A stretch of DNA of 64,000 nucleotides from assembly GCA_009782775.1 (NCBI GenBank), contig WRIL01000006.1, positions 1 through 64,000 on the forward strand, in the 5' to 3' direction. The notes below the pieces were generated by a model. The model saw nothing but the letters and a program-made list of their open reading frames with translations, ran no database searches and had not been told where the DNA came from. Below are positions 1 to 8,285 of the stretch, one piece after another. Position 1 is the first letter of the stretch. Each line of letters begins with the position of its first letter. This DNA is from Desulfovibrionaceae bacterium. GTDB taxonomy: Bacteria > Desulfobacterota > Desulfovibrionia > Desulfovibrionales > Desulfovibrionaceae. The position numbers and the translations under genes were made by a program.

Positions 1-107
1 AACCTGTCACCCAGACATTCAATAGCCGCCTCCATGCGCCCGGCGGCCGCCGCAGGCTCGTAGGCGTCATAAACGCTATAAAAATCGCTGTGAAAAATAA
101 CCTTCAT
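1..107 (-). CDS. Histone deacetylase-like protein, N-terminal part only
   Basis: The first 35 residues are visible; the rest lies beyond the window. They begin MKVIFHSDFYSVYDAYEPAA and continue with AAGRMEAAI, resembling the start of bacterial histone-deacetylase/acetylpolyamine amidohydrolase-like proteins (zinc amidohydrolases of the arginase fold). The catalytic region cannot be seen. GCGAGGG lies about 7 bases before the ATG, and the gene follows fcl on the same strand after 26 bases, so it is probably the third gene of a gmd-fcl operon. The family call rests on a short stretch. Confidence 0.55.
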   Translation of the reverse strand, partial: MKVIFHSDFYSVYDAYEPAAAAGRMEAAIECLGDR

Positions 108-133
108 TGAGGCCCTCGCATAATCACGGCCAA

Positions 134-1063
134 TCACTGCCGCTGCTCCAAAAACCATTGGTAAGTCAGGCGCAGGCCTTCTTCCAGCCCGGTCTTGGCC
201 TGCCAACCCAAACGGTTAATCTTGCCCACATCCAGGAGTTTTTGCGGAGTGCCGTCCGGTTTGCCGGGATCCGGCGTCACCTTGCTCCGGTATCCGGTCA
301 CTTGGGCCACCAGCCCGGCCAACTCCATGATGGAGACATCCACGCCACAGCCCACGTTGATCTGCTCCGGCCCGGAATAATTACGCATCAAAAAAATCAA
401 GGCCTCGGCCAAATCATCCACATACAAAAATTCCCGGCGGGGGGTTCCACTTCCCCAAATGACCACTTCTCCGGCTCCTTCCATAGAGGCTTGATGGAAG
501 CGGCGGATCAACGCCGGCAGCACATGGCTGTTTTCCGGATGAAAATTGTCACCCGGCCCGTAAAGATTGGTGGGCATGGCGCTGATGGCATCAAAGCCGT
601 ATTGCCGGCGGTAGGCCTGACACATCTTGATTCCGGCGATCTTGGCCAGGGCGTAAGCTTCGTTGGTGGGCTCCAGGGGGCCGGTCAGCAGGTACTCCTC
701 CTTGATCGGTTGCGGGCAGAGTTTGGGGTAAATACAAGAGGAACCTAAAAAAAGCAGTTTCCGGCAGCCACTGCGCCAGGCCGCGTCAATGATATGGCTC
801 TGGATCAGCAGATTATCCCGGATGAATTCCGCGGGGTAGCTGTCATTGGCGTGAATGCCGCCCACCTTGGCCGCCGCCAGAAAAACATAATCCGGCCGCG
901 CGAGCGCGAAAAAATCCCGCACCGCGCTCTGCTCGCACAAATCCAATTCCTGATGCGTGCGGGTGATCAGATTCCGCGCCCCCATGAAAAGCAGTTTGCG
1001 GCAGATGGCCGAACCCACCAACCCCCGGTGTCCGGACACATAAATTTTCGCGTTCAGATCCAT
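134..1063 (-). CDS. fcl: GDP-L-fucose synthase
   Basis: Epimerase/reductase that converts GDP-4-keto-6-deoxymannose to GDP-L-fucose with NADPH. The N-terminus carries the dinucleotide-binding motif [25 protein letters not shown] and the catalytic pair in [12 protein letters not shown] are typical of this extended SDR family, and about 309 residues is normal. The frame is open further upstream, but the ATG at 1063 is chosen because GGGAGG precedes it and the protein then starts just before the Rossmann strand. It lies immediately after gmd, which makes its substrate. Confidence 0.95.
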   Translation of the reverse strand: MDLNAKIYVSGHRGLVGSAICRKLLFMGARNLITRTHQELDLCEQSAVRDFFALARPDYVFLAAAKVGGIHANDSYPAEFIRDNLLIQSHIIDAAWRSGCRKLLFLGSSCIYPKLCPQPIKEEYLLTGPLEPTNEAYALAKIAGIKMCQAYRRQYGFDAISAMPTNLYGPGDNFHPENSHVLPALIRRFHQASMEGAGEVVIWGSGTPRREFLYVDDLAEALIFLMRNYSGPEQINVGCGVDVSIMELAGLVAQVTGYRSKVTPDPGKPDGTPQKLLDVGKINRLGWQAKTGLEEGLRLTYQWFLEQRQ

Positions 1064-1082
1064 ACTATCCACATCCTCCCGC

Positions 1083-2228
1083 TCACTCTTCCTGGGAAAA
1101 GACCTTGAAACCAGCCCAGGCGACCACATTGTCGCGCCTGGCCAGGGAAACGTCTTCGCGCATCATTTCCCGGACCAGTTCCTCAAAAGAAATGCACGGT
1201 TTCCAACCCAAGGCGGTCGCCGCCTTTGAAGCGTCTCCCAACAGGGTTTCCACCTCGGCGGGCCTGAAATAACGATGATCCACACGCACAACGGTCTGAC
1301 CCGGGCTGAGCGGGCTTTGCCCGTGACCGCCCAGGGCTTCGCGCAGACGATCCTTGTCCAGGGCGCGGATCCGTCCGCATTCCTCCAGGCCTTGCCCGCT
1401 CCATTCCAGCTCCAACCCAAGTTCCGCGGCGGCGATATTCACAAAATCCCGCACGGAAAACTGCCGGCCGGTGGCGATGACGAAATCTTCCGGACGATCC
1501 TGCTGGAGCATGAGCCACTGCATCTCCACGTAATCCCTAGCATGTCCCCAGTCGCGCTTGGCGTCAAGATTGCCGAGATATAGGCAGTCGGCCTGCCCCA
1601 AAGCCAGGCGGGCCAGGGTGCGGGTAATCTTGCGGGTGACAAAGGTTTCGCCGCGCAGAGGGGATTCATGGTTAAAAAGGATGCCGTTACAGGCATAAAG
1701 ACCGTAGGCCTCACGGTAATTCACGGTAATCCAGTAAGCGTACAGTTTGGCGCAGGCATAAGGGGAACGAGGGTAAAAAGGGGTTTTTTCGGTCTGGGGA
1801 GTCTCCCGCACCTGTCCGAATAACTCGGAGGAAGAAGCCTGGTAAAAACGGGCATATTTCTCCAGGCCGAGCATCCGAATAGCCTCCAAGAGACGTAAGG
1901 TCCCCAGGGCATCCACGTTGGCCGTGTATTCCGGAGAATCAAAAGAAACCTGCACATGGCTCTGGGCCGCCAAGTTATAAATTTCGTCAGGCCGTAGCTC
2001 CTGCACCAGACGGATGAGATTGGCGGAATCAGTCATGTCGCCGTAGTGCAGGACGAAACGCCGATCTTGCTGGTGCGGCCCCTGGTACAGATGGTCAATG
2101 CGATTGGTATTGAACAGGGAAGAGCGACGCTTCAGCCCATGTACCTCGTACCCTTTCCGCAAAAGCAATTCGGCCAGATAGGCTCCGTCCTGCCCGGTCA
2201 CCCCGGTAATCAAAGCCTTTTTCATCAT
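1083..2228 (-). CDS. gmd: GDP-mannose 4,6-dehydratase
   Basis: Converts GDP-D-mannose to GDP-4-keto-6-deoxymannose, the first step to GDP-fucose for surface glycans. The NAD(P) motif [14 protein letters not shown] is at residues 8-21; QASSSELFG and [15 protein letters not shown] carry the SDR active-site Ser/Glu/Tyr/Lys; [16 protein letters not shown] is a signature of the family. The length (about 380 residues) is usual. Two ATGs in a row (2228, 2225) follow AAGGAAGT; 2225 has the better spacing. It is followed by fcl after 19 bases. Confidence 0.96.
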   Translation of the reverse strand: MMKKALITGVTGQDGAYLAELLLRKGYEVHGLKRRSSLFNTNRIDHLYQGPHQQDRRFVLHYGDMTDSANLIRLVQELRPDEIYNLAAQSHVQVSFDSPEYTANVDALGTLRLLEAIRMLGLEKYARFYQASSSELFGQVRETPQTEKTPFYPRSPYACAKLYAYWITVNYREAYGLYACNGILFNHESPLRGETFVTRKITRTLARLALGQADCLYLGNLDAKRDWGHARDYVEMQWLMLQQDRPEDFVIATGRQFSVRDFVNIAAAELGLELEWSGQGLEECGRIRALDKDRLREALGGHGQSPLSPGQTVVRVDHRYFRPAEVETLLGDASKAATALGWKPCISFEELVREMMREDVSLARRDNVVAWAGFKVFSQEE

Positions 2229-2898
2229 TACTTCCTTTGGAGTGCTCCACGTCGACCGCGCTCCTCATAGTTTGCCTTATGAAGAAGTATCACATACTCT
2301 TTACGCAAAATCAAACCGGATGACAGGGTAACGGCAAAGAGCAATATGGCCGTGGATGTATACTCTACCGACGTTTGAATACCATCGTCGGCCAGCCCGC
2401 TCGTTGCCCTCGCCGGAACCGCGCACAAAACCGCACGCCTTTTGATCATTTCCGGGACGGAATTGTGCTCGGCCAGAGTTAAAGATATATTCCAGATCCG
2501 GAGGCCATTCTGCTCATCCACGCGGAAGGCGTCCACAAAGGCCACCTGCCGCACTCCCATGGCGTTGGCCATGTCAGCGGGTTTCCTCCAGGGCGTATTT
2601 TTTCGTTCAGCAACGCATACAGGGTGCATCCCTGGGCATACTCCGCCGGCTTGCCTGGCCGCGCCTAGCGGATAAGCACCCCTTGGGGAATGATGAATTT
2701 ATCGTCCTCCAGGGCGGCCATGGCCCGCCCCTGCACAGGAGTTTCTGGAACTCCGGGACCGGATAGACCCGGCACAGAGAGGCCAGGATCTGGGACATAA
2801 ACCGGCCGAACACGCCGGAGAAGGCATCTTTGGCGCCGATGGTCAGCCTGAAACCGGCTTGCTTGTCTTTTCTCGCCATCTGTTATACCCTGTCCGGC
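2229..2898 (-). pseudogene. Scar of Mu-like tail genes (tape measure start and unidentified tail/baseplate fragment)
   Basis: From 2879 leftward the reading starts MARKDKQAGFRLTIGAKDAF and continues SGVFGRF, almost identical to the start of the resident prophage tape measure protein (26669 leftward), then diverges after about 26 residues. Further left two frames hold a broken protein (pieces DDKFIIPQGVLIR, YALLNEKIRPG, then NAMGVRQVAFVDAFRVDEQ and LTLAEHNSVPE) that looks like a tail or baseplate component but which I cannot name. Stops and frame changes show it is not functional. It is the residue of a phage related to the 8-45 kb prophage. Confidence 0.8.
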
Positions 2899-3051
2899 AT
2901 GGAAAACACTCCATCTCGCATCCTGTTCGCCGTGGATGTCTGCTTGACCGTGCTGGAAGGGCTGTTCAGCCTGGCCTACGGCATCATCATCGGAGCTTTC
3001 GCCCTGGCGGTCATGACCGTCTGTCTCAAGAGCTTTTTAAGAGCTTTTTGA
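2899..3051 (+). CDS. Small membrane ORF, copy in the phage scar
   Basis: A 50-residue ORF beginning MENTPSRILFAVDVCLTV with a long hydrophobic segment (about residues 9-44) and a basic end (CLKSFLRAF). A second copy lies at 26689-26841 in the prophage, also opposite in direction to the tail genes. Between copies there are 13 changed codons, no insertion or deletion, and most amino-acid changes are conservative. No good ribosome binding site is seen. Function unknown. Confidence 0.4.
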   Translation: MENTPSRILFAVDVCLTVLEGLFSLAYGIIIGAFALAVMTVCLKSFLRAF

Positions 3052-3198
3052 CCTGAGAAAGCACAGCAATAACAAAAAGGTATGGTCAATACTTACCACA
3101 AACCTTTGGGAATTATATCTTTAACTGCCAAATATGGATACGCAAATGTACTGTTTCACTGAAGCCGAAAGCCTCCTCCTTTGCCCATACGCAGGGAA

Positions 3199-3963
3199 TC
3201 AACCATCGTGGGCAATATTAATCAGGTCGTCTGCAACGCGCGCAAGTGAACCATGAATCCATCCAGGAACAGACTCTCTGTCCGGGATGAGCAAGTCCTT
3301 TAGGGTGCGATTAGCTTGCCGCCTATAACTGAATCGAAATCTGTTTTGCCAGATGCAAGAGCAGTAATATAAGAGTTCTTCAATCGATATTTTTTCCAAT
3401 GGGTGAAGACATGCCACGTGGAAAACCGTATAGAACGGCTGCTCTTGATAAAAAGTAGAAAGAACCCCGTTTCCACTAAGAGCACAGGTAAATTCACCTG
3501 CTTGGGCTGGTTCAGTTCCTTGAATTGGAGCCACATACGCCGCAATACCGTTATCGCCCATTTTGCGAGAAACGAAAGGAATGCCACCCGACTCCTTGGA
3601 AAGAAGTTGAAGCCGGTTTAATTCAAGTGAGTGGCCGTATCTAACCTCAAAAATGTTTTGAACACGAACAAGCACATTTTTTCCGCTGTGCTGCGTCGGC
3701 CCATAAAAGCGCGAACTTAGCGTCTTAATACGCGTAAGCTCACTCCATAAATCTGCTGCTTCAGCGTAATGTACCCAACTAGGAGCAATGTCTGGTAGTC
3801 CAATCTGCTTTAGGCGTTCTCCTTTCGGCTTTCGCCCATAAGAGAATTTATACCTATTCATCGTGATGCAGCGAGCGTAATAAATTTTCTCGTTGAGCGT
3901 CATTTCGCGTTTTGGCAACAAGACAGAAACATCGCTGTTGCAAGCAAACTTGAAGGGAGACAC
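3199..3963 (-). pseudogene. Restriction-modification specificity (HsdS/TRD-like) protein, 5' truncated
   Basis: 254 residues holding the end of one target-recognition repeat (KREMTLNEKIYYARCITMNR, then YKFSYGRKPKGERLKQIGLPD) and one complete later repeat ending ISIEELLYYCSCIWQNRFRF, SYRRQANRTLKDLLIP. In specificity subunits these two similar endings close two target recognition domains, so the first domain is missing most of its start. The apparent ATG at 3963 falls inside a domain. No methylase or nuclease gene is next to it. The truncated end is 57 bases from the 3' end of tRNA-Pro, as expected for the remains of a tRNA-targeting island. Confidence 0.7.
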
Positions 3964-4019
3964 ATAGGACTTTCAAGGGGGAGGGTCAAGACCTTGCAAG
4001 ACTTTGCAAAATTACTATT

Positions 4020-4096
4020 TGGTCGGGATGAGAGGACTTGAACCTCCGGCCTCTGCGTCCCGAACGCAGCGCTCCACCAAACTGAGCTACATCCCG
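4020..4096 (-). tRNA. tRNA-Pro (anticodon CGG)
   Basis: Reading the minus strand, acceptor CGGGATG pairs with CATCCCG, the D arm is GCTC...GAGC, the anticodon stem is CTGCG/CGCAG around TTCGGGA (anticodon CGG), the T arm is present, and CCA is encoded at 4022-4020. 77 bases. Confidence 0.96.
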
Positions 4097-4105
4097 TGGG
4101 TAAGC

Positions 4106-4134
4106 TGTATAAGTCAAAGCCTGTTTCTTGGCAA
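4106..4134 (-). promoter_or_regulatory. Sigma70-type promoter of tRNA-Pro
   Basis: On the minus strand TTGCCA (4134-4129) and TATACA (4111-4106) are 17 bases apart, and the -10 box lies 9 bases before the tRNA 5' end. It fits the consensus well and nothing else needs it. Confidence 0.65.
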
Positions 4135-4252
4135 GCTGTTTCGCAGCCAGTCGATTTCGTTCCTTTTGCTTGAGGCGCTGGCGTATCGGTGTTATACAGG
4201 CGGGCCAGGGCGCTTCTTGTGTGCCCCAAATTTTCAAGGAGCCCGCAATTCC

Positions 4253-5182
4253 ATGCCTATTAACATCCCCGCCAAGCTTCCGGCCCGCTCCGCCCTAGAG
4301 CGGGAAAACATCTTCGTCATGACCGAAAGCCGGGCGCGCAAACAGGATATCCGTCCTCTGCGCCTAGCCCTGGTCAACCTTATGCCCACCAAAATCGCCA
4401 CCGAATTGCAGTTGCTGCGCCTTCTTGGCAATACCCCGTTACAGGTGGATATCTGTTTGATCCGCACCAGCGGCCATGTCTCAAAAAATACCGAACCCTT
4501 GCACCTGGAACGTTTTTACCGAACCTTTCCGGAAATCCGCCGGGAAAAACTCGATGGCATGATTATCACCGGCGCCCCGGTGGAACAGCTTGATTTTGAA
4601 GAGGTGGATTACTGGTCTGAACTTCAGGAAATCATGGATTACAGCGCCGAGAATGTCTTTTCAACCTTGTACATCTGCTGGGGTGCCCAAGCCGGATTAT
4701 ACCACCGTTTCGGCATACCCAAGCATTTACTTCCAGAAAAGATCTCCGGCGTATTTTCCCATCGTGTCTGCCGCCAGGCCCAAAAGCTCTTCCGTGGTTT
4801 TGACGATATTTTTTATGCCCCGCAGTCCAGGTACACGGAAGTGCGCCGGGAGGATATTGAAAAACATCCGGACCTAGAGATTCTCTGCGACTCGGAAGAG
4901 GCCGGGGTAGGCGTGGTCATGGCCAGAAAAAGCGGTGAAATTTTCATCACCGGACACCTGGAATATGACGCAGACACCTTGGCACTGGAATATTCACGGG
5001 ATCAGGAACGCGGCCTGAATCCCCCTACGCCATCCAACTACTTTCAGGAGGGCGATCCTTCAAGACCGCCGTTGGTTACCTGGAGAGCCCATGCCCATCT
5101 TTTCTTTTCCAATTGGCTGAACTATCATGTTTATCAGGAAACACCATATAACCTCGATAACATCCGGGGCGGACAAGGATAA
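4253..5182 (+). CDS. metA: Homoserine O-acyltransferase, probably acetyl-CoA specific
   Basis: Activates homoserine for methionine synthesis. 309 residues, the normal length for MetA. Cys142 in YICWGAQAG is the acyl-carrying nucleophile and H235/E237 in GHLEYD complete the site. Residue 111 is Glu (GAPVEQLDF). In this family Glu111 goes with acetyl-CoA use and Gly111 with succinyl-CoA use, so the annotation should lean to O-acetyltransferase. ATG 4253 is chosen because AAGGAG ends 11 bases before it and MPINIP is the canonical start. The 150-base leader shows no recognisable riboswitch. Confidence 0.93.
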   Translation: MPINIPAKLPARSALERENIFVMTESRARKQDIRPLRLALVNLMPTKIATELQLLRLLGNTPLQVDICLIRTSGHVSKNTEPLHLERFYRTFPEIRREKLDGMIITGAPVEQLDFEEVDYWSELQEIMDYSAENVFSTLYICWGAQAGLYHRFGIPKHLLPEKISGVFSHRVCRQAQKLFRGFDDIFYAPQSRYTEVRREDIEKHPDLEILCDSEEAGVGVVMARKSGEIFITGHLEYDADTLALEYSRDQERGLNPPTPSNYFQEGDPSRPPLVTWRAHAHLFFSNWLNYHVYQETPYNLDNIRGGQG

Positions 5183-5202
5183 GCAGCTTAGCGGGAGGCG
5201 TT

Positions 5203-5634
5203 ATGGGCAATATTGTGGCGGTTTGCATCAGCGAACGGAAAGGAACCCGCAAGACGGCGGTGCCTTCGGCGATGCTGCGCGAGAATCACGGGCTGGAAAA
5301 TGACGCCCATGCCGGCGATTGGCATCGGCAGGTCAGCCTGCTCTCCCTGGAAAAAATTGATGATTTCAAGAAACGCGGGGCCTTGGTTTCCTATGGAGAT
5401 TTCGGGGAAAACCTGGTGGTCTCCGGTATCGATTTCGTTGCCCTGCCCGTGGGAACCCGCCTGAGCGTTGGTGACATCCTGCTGGAAATCACCCAAATCG
5501 GCAAGGAATGTCATACCCGTTGCGCCATCTACCACAGCATGGGCGAGTGCATCATGCCCACCCAGGGTGTGTTCGCGCGGGTGCTGCGCGGTGGGGAAGT
5601 GCATGTGGGCGATTTTATGGAGCTGAGCAATTGA
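5203..5634 (+). CDS. MOSC domain protein
   Basis: 143 residues with the MOSC layout: an early GLENDAHAGDWHRQVSLLS (the G-x-DAHAG element), GDFGENLVVSGIDF, and the conserved Cys in IGKECHTRC. Stand-alone MOSC proteins are thought to bind molybdenum cofactor or act on sulfur/N-hydroxylated substrates; the exact role is not known here. GGGAGG lies before the ATG. The stop overlaps the start of nadA, so the two are translationally coupled. Confidence 0.85.
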   Translation: MGNIVAVCISERKGTRKTAVPSAMLRENHGLENDAHAGDWHRQVSLLSLEKIDDFKKRGALVSYGDFGENLVVSGIDFVALPVGTRLSVGDILLEITQIGKECHTRCAIYHSMGECIMPTQGVFARVLRGGEVHVGDFMELSN

Positions 5635-6683
5635 GCGAAGAATTCTTTGAGACCATAGAGGAAGGCCGCCGCTATTTCGGTTCCAGGCTTACCGTCATGG
5701 GGCATCATTACCAGGAAGAAGCAGTGATCCGCCATACGGATCTGCGCGGGGACTCCTTGGAACTGGCCCGCCGGACCGCAACCGTGGAATCACCGTACAT
5801 CATCTTTTGCGGGGTGTATTTCATGGCGGAATCCACCGCCCTGCTGGCCCGTCCGGGGCAGGAGGTGCATCTGCCCGAGCCTTCGGCCGAGTGCAGCATG
5901 GCCCTGATGTCCTCGCCGGAACGCCTGGAACAGGTGCTGGAAGACTTGAACGGTTTGGGGCGCAGGGTTATTCCACTAGTGTACATCAATTCCACCTTGG
6001 CGGTGAAAGCTCTTGTCGGAAGCCATCACGGAGCCACATGCACTTCGGCCAACGCGGAAAAGATGCTGACCTGGGCCTTGAAGGAAGGGGACGCGGTGCT
6101 TTTTTTGCCGGATAAAAACCTGGGAGCCAATACGGCCAACCGCCTAGGGCTTCCTGAAGAGGATCGTTTTTTATTGAACCTGAAGAATAAGCCGGAAAGT
6201 CTGCCGGCAGCGGCTGCGCGGGCTAGGCTACTGCTTTGGCCGGGTTTCTGCTCCATCCACACCCGCTTCCATCTCCGGCAGATAGAACGGGTACGCGCCG
6301 AGCATCCGGGCATCAAGGTAGTGGCGCACCCCGAATGTCCTCCAGTAGTGCTGAAAGCCGCGGACGCCGTTGGCTCCACCTCTTTCATCATCCGCTATGT
6401 GGAAGAACTGCCCGCCGGCGCGAGCGTGGCCATCGGGACGGAGATCAACCTGGTGGAACGCCTGGCCGCGCAACACCGGGGACGGGTGAAAGTGCTGCCG
6501 CTGGTGGAAAGCGCCTGCACCCACATGGCCCAAACCACGGAAGAACGTCTGGCTGCTTCCCTGAAGGCCCTTATCCATAGGGATCAAAACGGCGAGCCTT
6601 CCAGCTTCGAAGTACGCATTGCCGACGCTTGGCGAGAGCCGGCCAAGGCCGCCCTGGAACGCATGTTTGAGGTTTGCCGTTAG
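5631..6683 (+). CDS. nadA: Quinolinate synthase
   Basis: Condenses iminoaspartate with dihydroxyacetone phosphate to quinolinate for NAD synthesis, using a 4Fe-4S cluster. Three cysteines at family positions are present: PSAECSMA (C88), GFCSIH and ESACTHM. MGHHYQEEAV, VYINSTLAVKA, TSANAEKM, PDKNLGA and HPECPP are family motifs. The start is a TTG at 5631 overlapping the MOSC stop, with GGAG 8-11 bases upstream; this gives 350 residues. The frame is open into the MOSC gene, but that part does not resemble NadA. Confidence 0.94.
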   Translation: MSEEFFETIEEGRRYFGSRLTVMGHHYQEEAVIRHTDLRGDSLELARRTATVESPYIIFCGVYFMAESTALLARPGQEVHLPEPSAECSMALMSSPERLEQVLEDLNGLGRRVIPLVYINSTLAVKALVGSHHGATCTSANAEKMLTWALKEGDAVLFLPDKNLGANTANRLGLPEEDRFLLNLKNKPESLPAAAARARLLLWPGFCSIHTRFHLRQIERVRAEHPGIKVVAHPECPPVVLKAADAVGSTSFIIRYVEELPAGASVAIGTEINLVERLAAQHRGRVKVLPLVESACTHMAQTTEERLAASLKALIHRDQNGEPSSFEVRIADAWREPAKAALERMFEVCR

Positions 6684-6696
6684 ACCGGCGAAACCC

Positions 6697-7395
6697 CTAG
6701 GCCAACATTTTGAAATAATTAATATATTTGGTGATATAGTCCTGAAGCCACTTGGCTTTGTACTGCATGATGTAACGCGGGTGCTCAAGGGCGACCACCT
6801 TGCCGAATAACCCATATTCCTTGTTCAGAGCGGAGATGTGCTTTTCATTTTTTCCTGTACCCAGGCAGAAGCAAATTTCCCGCCGAATGCCAAAGGCGAG
6901 TTGTTGTTTGAGACATTCGATCATGAAGCCACGAACGCTGTCGGCCAAGGTTTTACTGTCGTAATAGTTAAGGTTGACGGGGCGGCCGTTTTTGCCTTTA
7001 GCGGTGAACCCTAGGGGACAAATAGAGGTGATAAAAAATTGTGCGTAGAATTTTTCCGCTCCGCCGTATTCCTCGATCATGGCGTAAACAAAGGCGCTCG
7101 ACGGCTCATGGGCGTTTGGACCTTCGTAAGAATTGATGCCGCAGTATCCCTGTAGCCGTTTCGGGTCGGTAAAAGGAACCCCGGTGAGCCCCGCGCCGAA
7201 ACGGCCGGGGTTGATGCCGAGGATCAGGTAGCGCGGCTCATTGTCGCTGTAATATTTCCTATAAAACGCCGCGGACGCCTCCATGGCTCCCTGGCAAGCC
7301 CGGAACGGGTTCAGTATGCTGGCGCCCTGGGGCAGGGAACCGGTGAATTCCAAGGCCGCGTTAAAAGCGATGATTTTGTCAGCCATTGTCCGCAT
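6697..7395 (-). CDS. Uracil-DNA glycosylase superfamily protein (SMUG-like)
   Basis: 232 residues. YLILGINPGRFGAGLTGVPF matches motif 1 of SMUG-type glycosylases (GxNPG...TGVPF), which remove uracil or oxidised pyrimidines from DNA; HPRYIMQY near the end is the likely second motif with its His. The closest relatives I recall are annotated as a SMUG2/DUF4918-type family, so the exact substrate is open. GAGG precedes the ATG at 7395; a second ATG is at 7386. It converges on nadA with 13 bases between. Confidence 0.78.
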   Translation of the reverse strand: MRTMADKIIAFNAALEFTGSLPQGASILNPFRACQGAMEASAAFYRKYYSDNEPRYLILGINPGRFGAGLTGVPFTDPKRLQGYCGINSYEGPNAHEPSSAFVYAMIEEYGGAEKFYAQFFITSICPLGFTAKGKNGRPVNLNYYDSKTLADSVRGFMIECLKQQLAFGIRREICFCLGTGKNEKHISALNKEYGLFGKVVALEHPRYIMQYKAKWLQDYITKYINYFKMLA

Positions 7396-7436
7396 GGCGA
7401 GAGACCTCGTTATCTGGTTATTCAGAAGGTCGGTCT

Positions 7437-8045
7437 CTAAGGCAGGAGGGCGAGCTTGTCCACTTGCCGCCGCAGCTCTTGCTCATCCATGTTTTCAATA
7501 AAACGGGGGATGTTGGCCCATACGGAATGAAAACCGTATCCACCGTTTCGCATTTCAGCCAAGGCTTCCTTTTTGCTCCACCCCTGTTCCACGATGCGGT
7601 ATACGGCCATGACCAACCCTGTCCTATCCGCGCCATGCTGGCAGTGCACCAGGACGGGCTTGGGCAGACTGCGCATGAATCCAAGGACGGCGATGATATC
7701 ATCCTGCCGGATATTCCAGGTATTTATGGGTACCCAGCGCAGGAGCATATCGGTGTTTTCAAGCTTATCATCATCATTATGAACGGCCCGCAGATTGATA
7801 ACACTACGTATGCCGAACCGCGCCAAGGCGACCATGGCCTCCTTGGTCGGCTGGGCGGAACGATAGATATCATCCGTCACCTTGTAGAAATTTTGCGCCG
7901 GTTTAAGGTCCACCGGCGCCGCCCAGCCGGGATTACGGGCGCCTTCCCCTCCCAAGGCGGACAAGGGAAGGGCGCAGAGCAACAACATGAAAGCGCCGAG
8001 GCTCGCGATACGGCATAAGGCGGCTGTTCCGGATCGAATACGCAT
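7437..8045 (-). CDS. Exported dual-specificity/tyrosine phosphatase-like protein
   Basis: About 202 residues. The first 30 form a signal peptide (basic start MRIRSG, hydrophobic core ASLGAFMLLLCALPLSALG). The phosphatase P-loop HCQHGADRTGLV gives the CX5R motif, and DDIYRSAQPT and INLRAVHND fit the DSP family. Likely periplasmic; substrate unknown. CTGGAG lies 9 bases before the ATG at 8045. The prophage left attachment site begins 35 bases upstream, so in the phage-free chromosome this gene would directly follow tRNA-Arg. Confidence 0.85.
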   Translation of the reverse strand: MRIRSGTAALCRIASLGAFMLLLCALPLSALGGEGARNPGWAAPVDLKPAQNFYKVTDDIYRSAQPTKEAMVALARFGIRSVINLRAVHNDDDKLENTDMLLRWVPINTWNIRQDDIIAVLGFMRSLPKPVLVHCQHGADRTGLVMAVYRIVEQGWSKKEALAEMRNGGYGFHSVWANIPRFIENMDEQELRRQVDKLALLP

Positions 8046-8079
8046 AAGACGCTCCAGAAAATTTTTACGGGCTGATAAA

Positions 8080-8124
8080 TGGTGTCCCCGGCGTGAGTCG
8101 AACACGCGGCCTACAGCTTAGGAG
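8080..8124. repeat. attL (45-bp direct repeat, tRNA-Arg 3' end copy)
   Basis: Identical to 45188-45232. It spans the CCA, acceptor, T arm and part of the anticodon arm of tRNA-Arg. The sequence diverges immediately on both sides (a/g before, c/g after). Confidence 0.95.
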
Positions 8125-8232
8125 CAACGCATTAGCCCGTTTGTTGTGGTTGTCCACAGCTTGCCACAATAATAAAAATCTAATAAATGCAGGCCTTGAA
8201 GCAATATACACAAATACAGAAAAATATGAAAC

Positions 8233-8285
8233 TGATAGCGAATTGATAACTTTATGACCGAAAATGATAGCGGGATGATAGCGGC
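8233..8285 (+). repeat. Candidate integrase arm-binding sites, left
   Basis: TGATAGCG occurs at 8233, 8265 and 8276. The block 8265-8285 (two units 11 bp apart) is identical over 21 bases to 45119-45139 near attR. Paired short repeats just inside both att sites are what lambda-type integrases bind. Binding is inferred. Confidence 0.5.

Noticed and set aside
4100..4252. A SAM-type riboswitch before metA
   Set aside because: I could not find the core stems or an attenuator; the region looks like the tRNA-Pro promoter and a short leader.
7437..8105. Longer start for the phosphatase at 8105 (MFDSRRGHH)
   Set aside because: It begins inside the att/tRNA sequence and puts extra residues before a good signal peptide with its own ribosome binding site at 8045.
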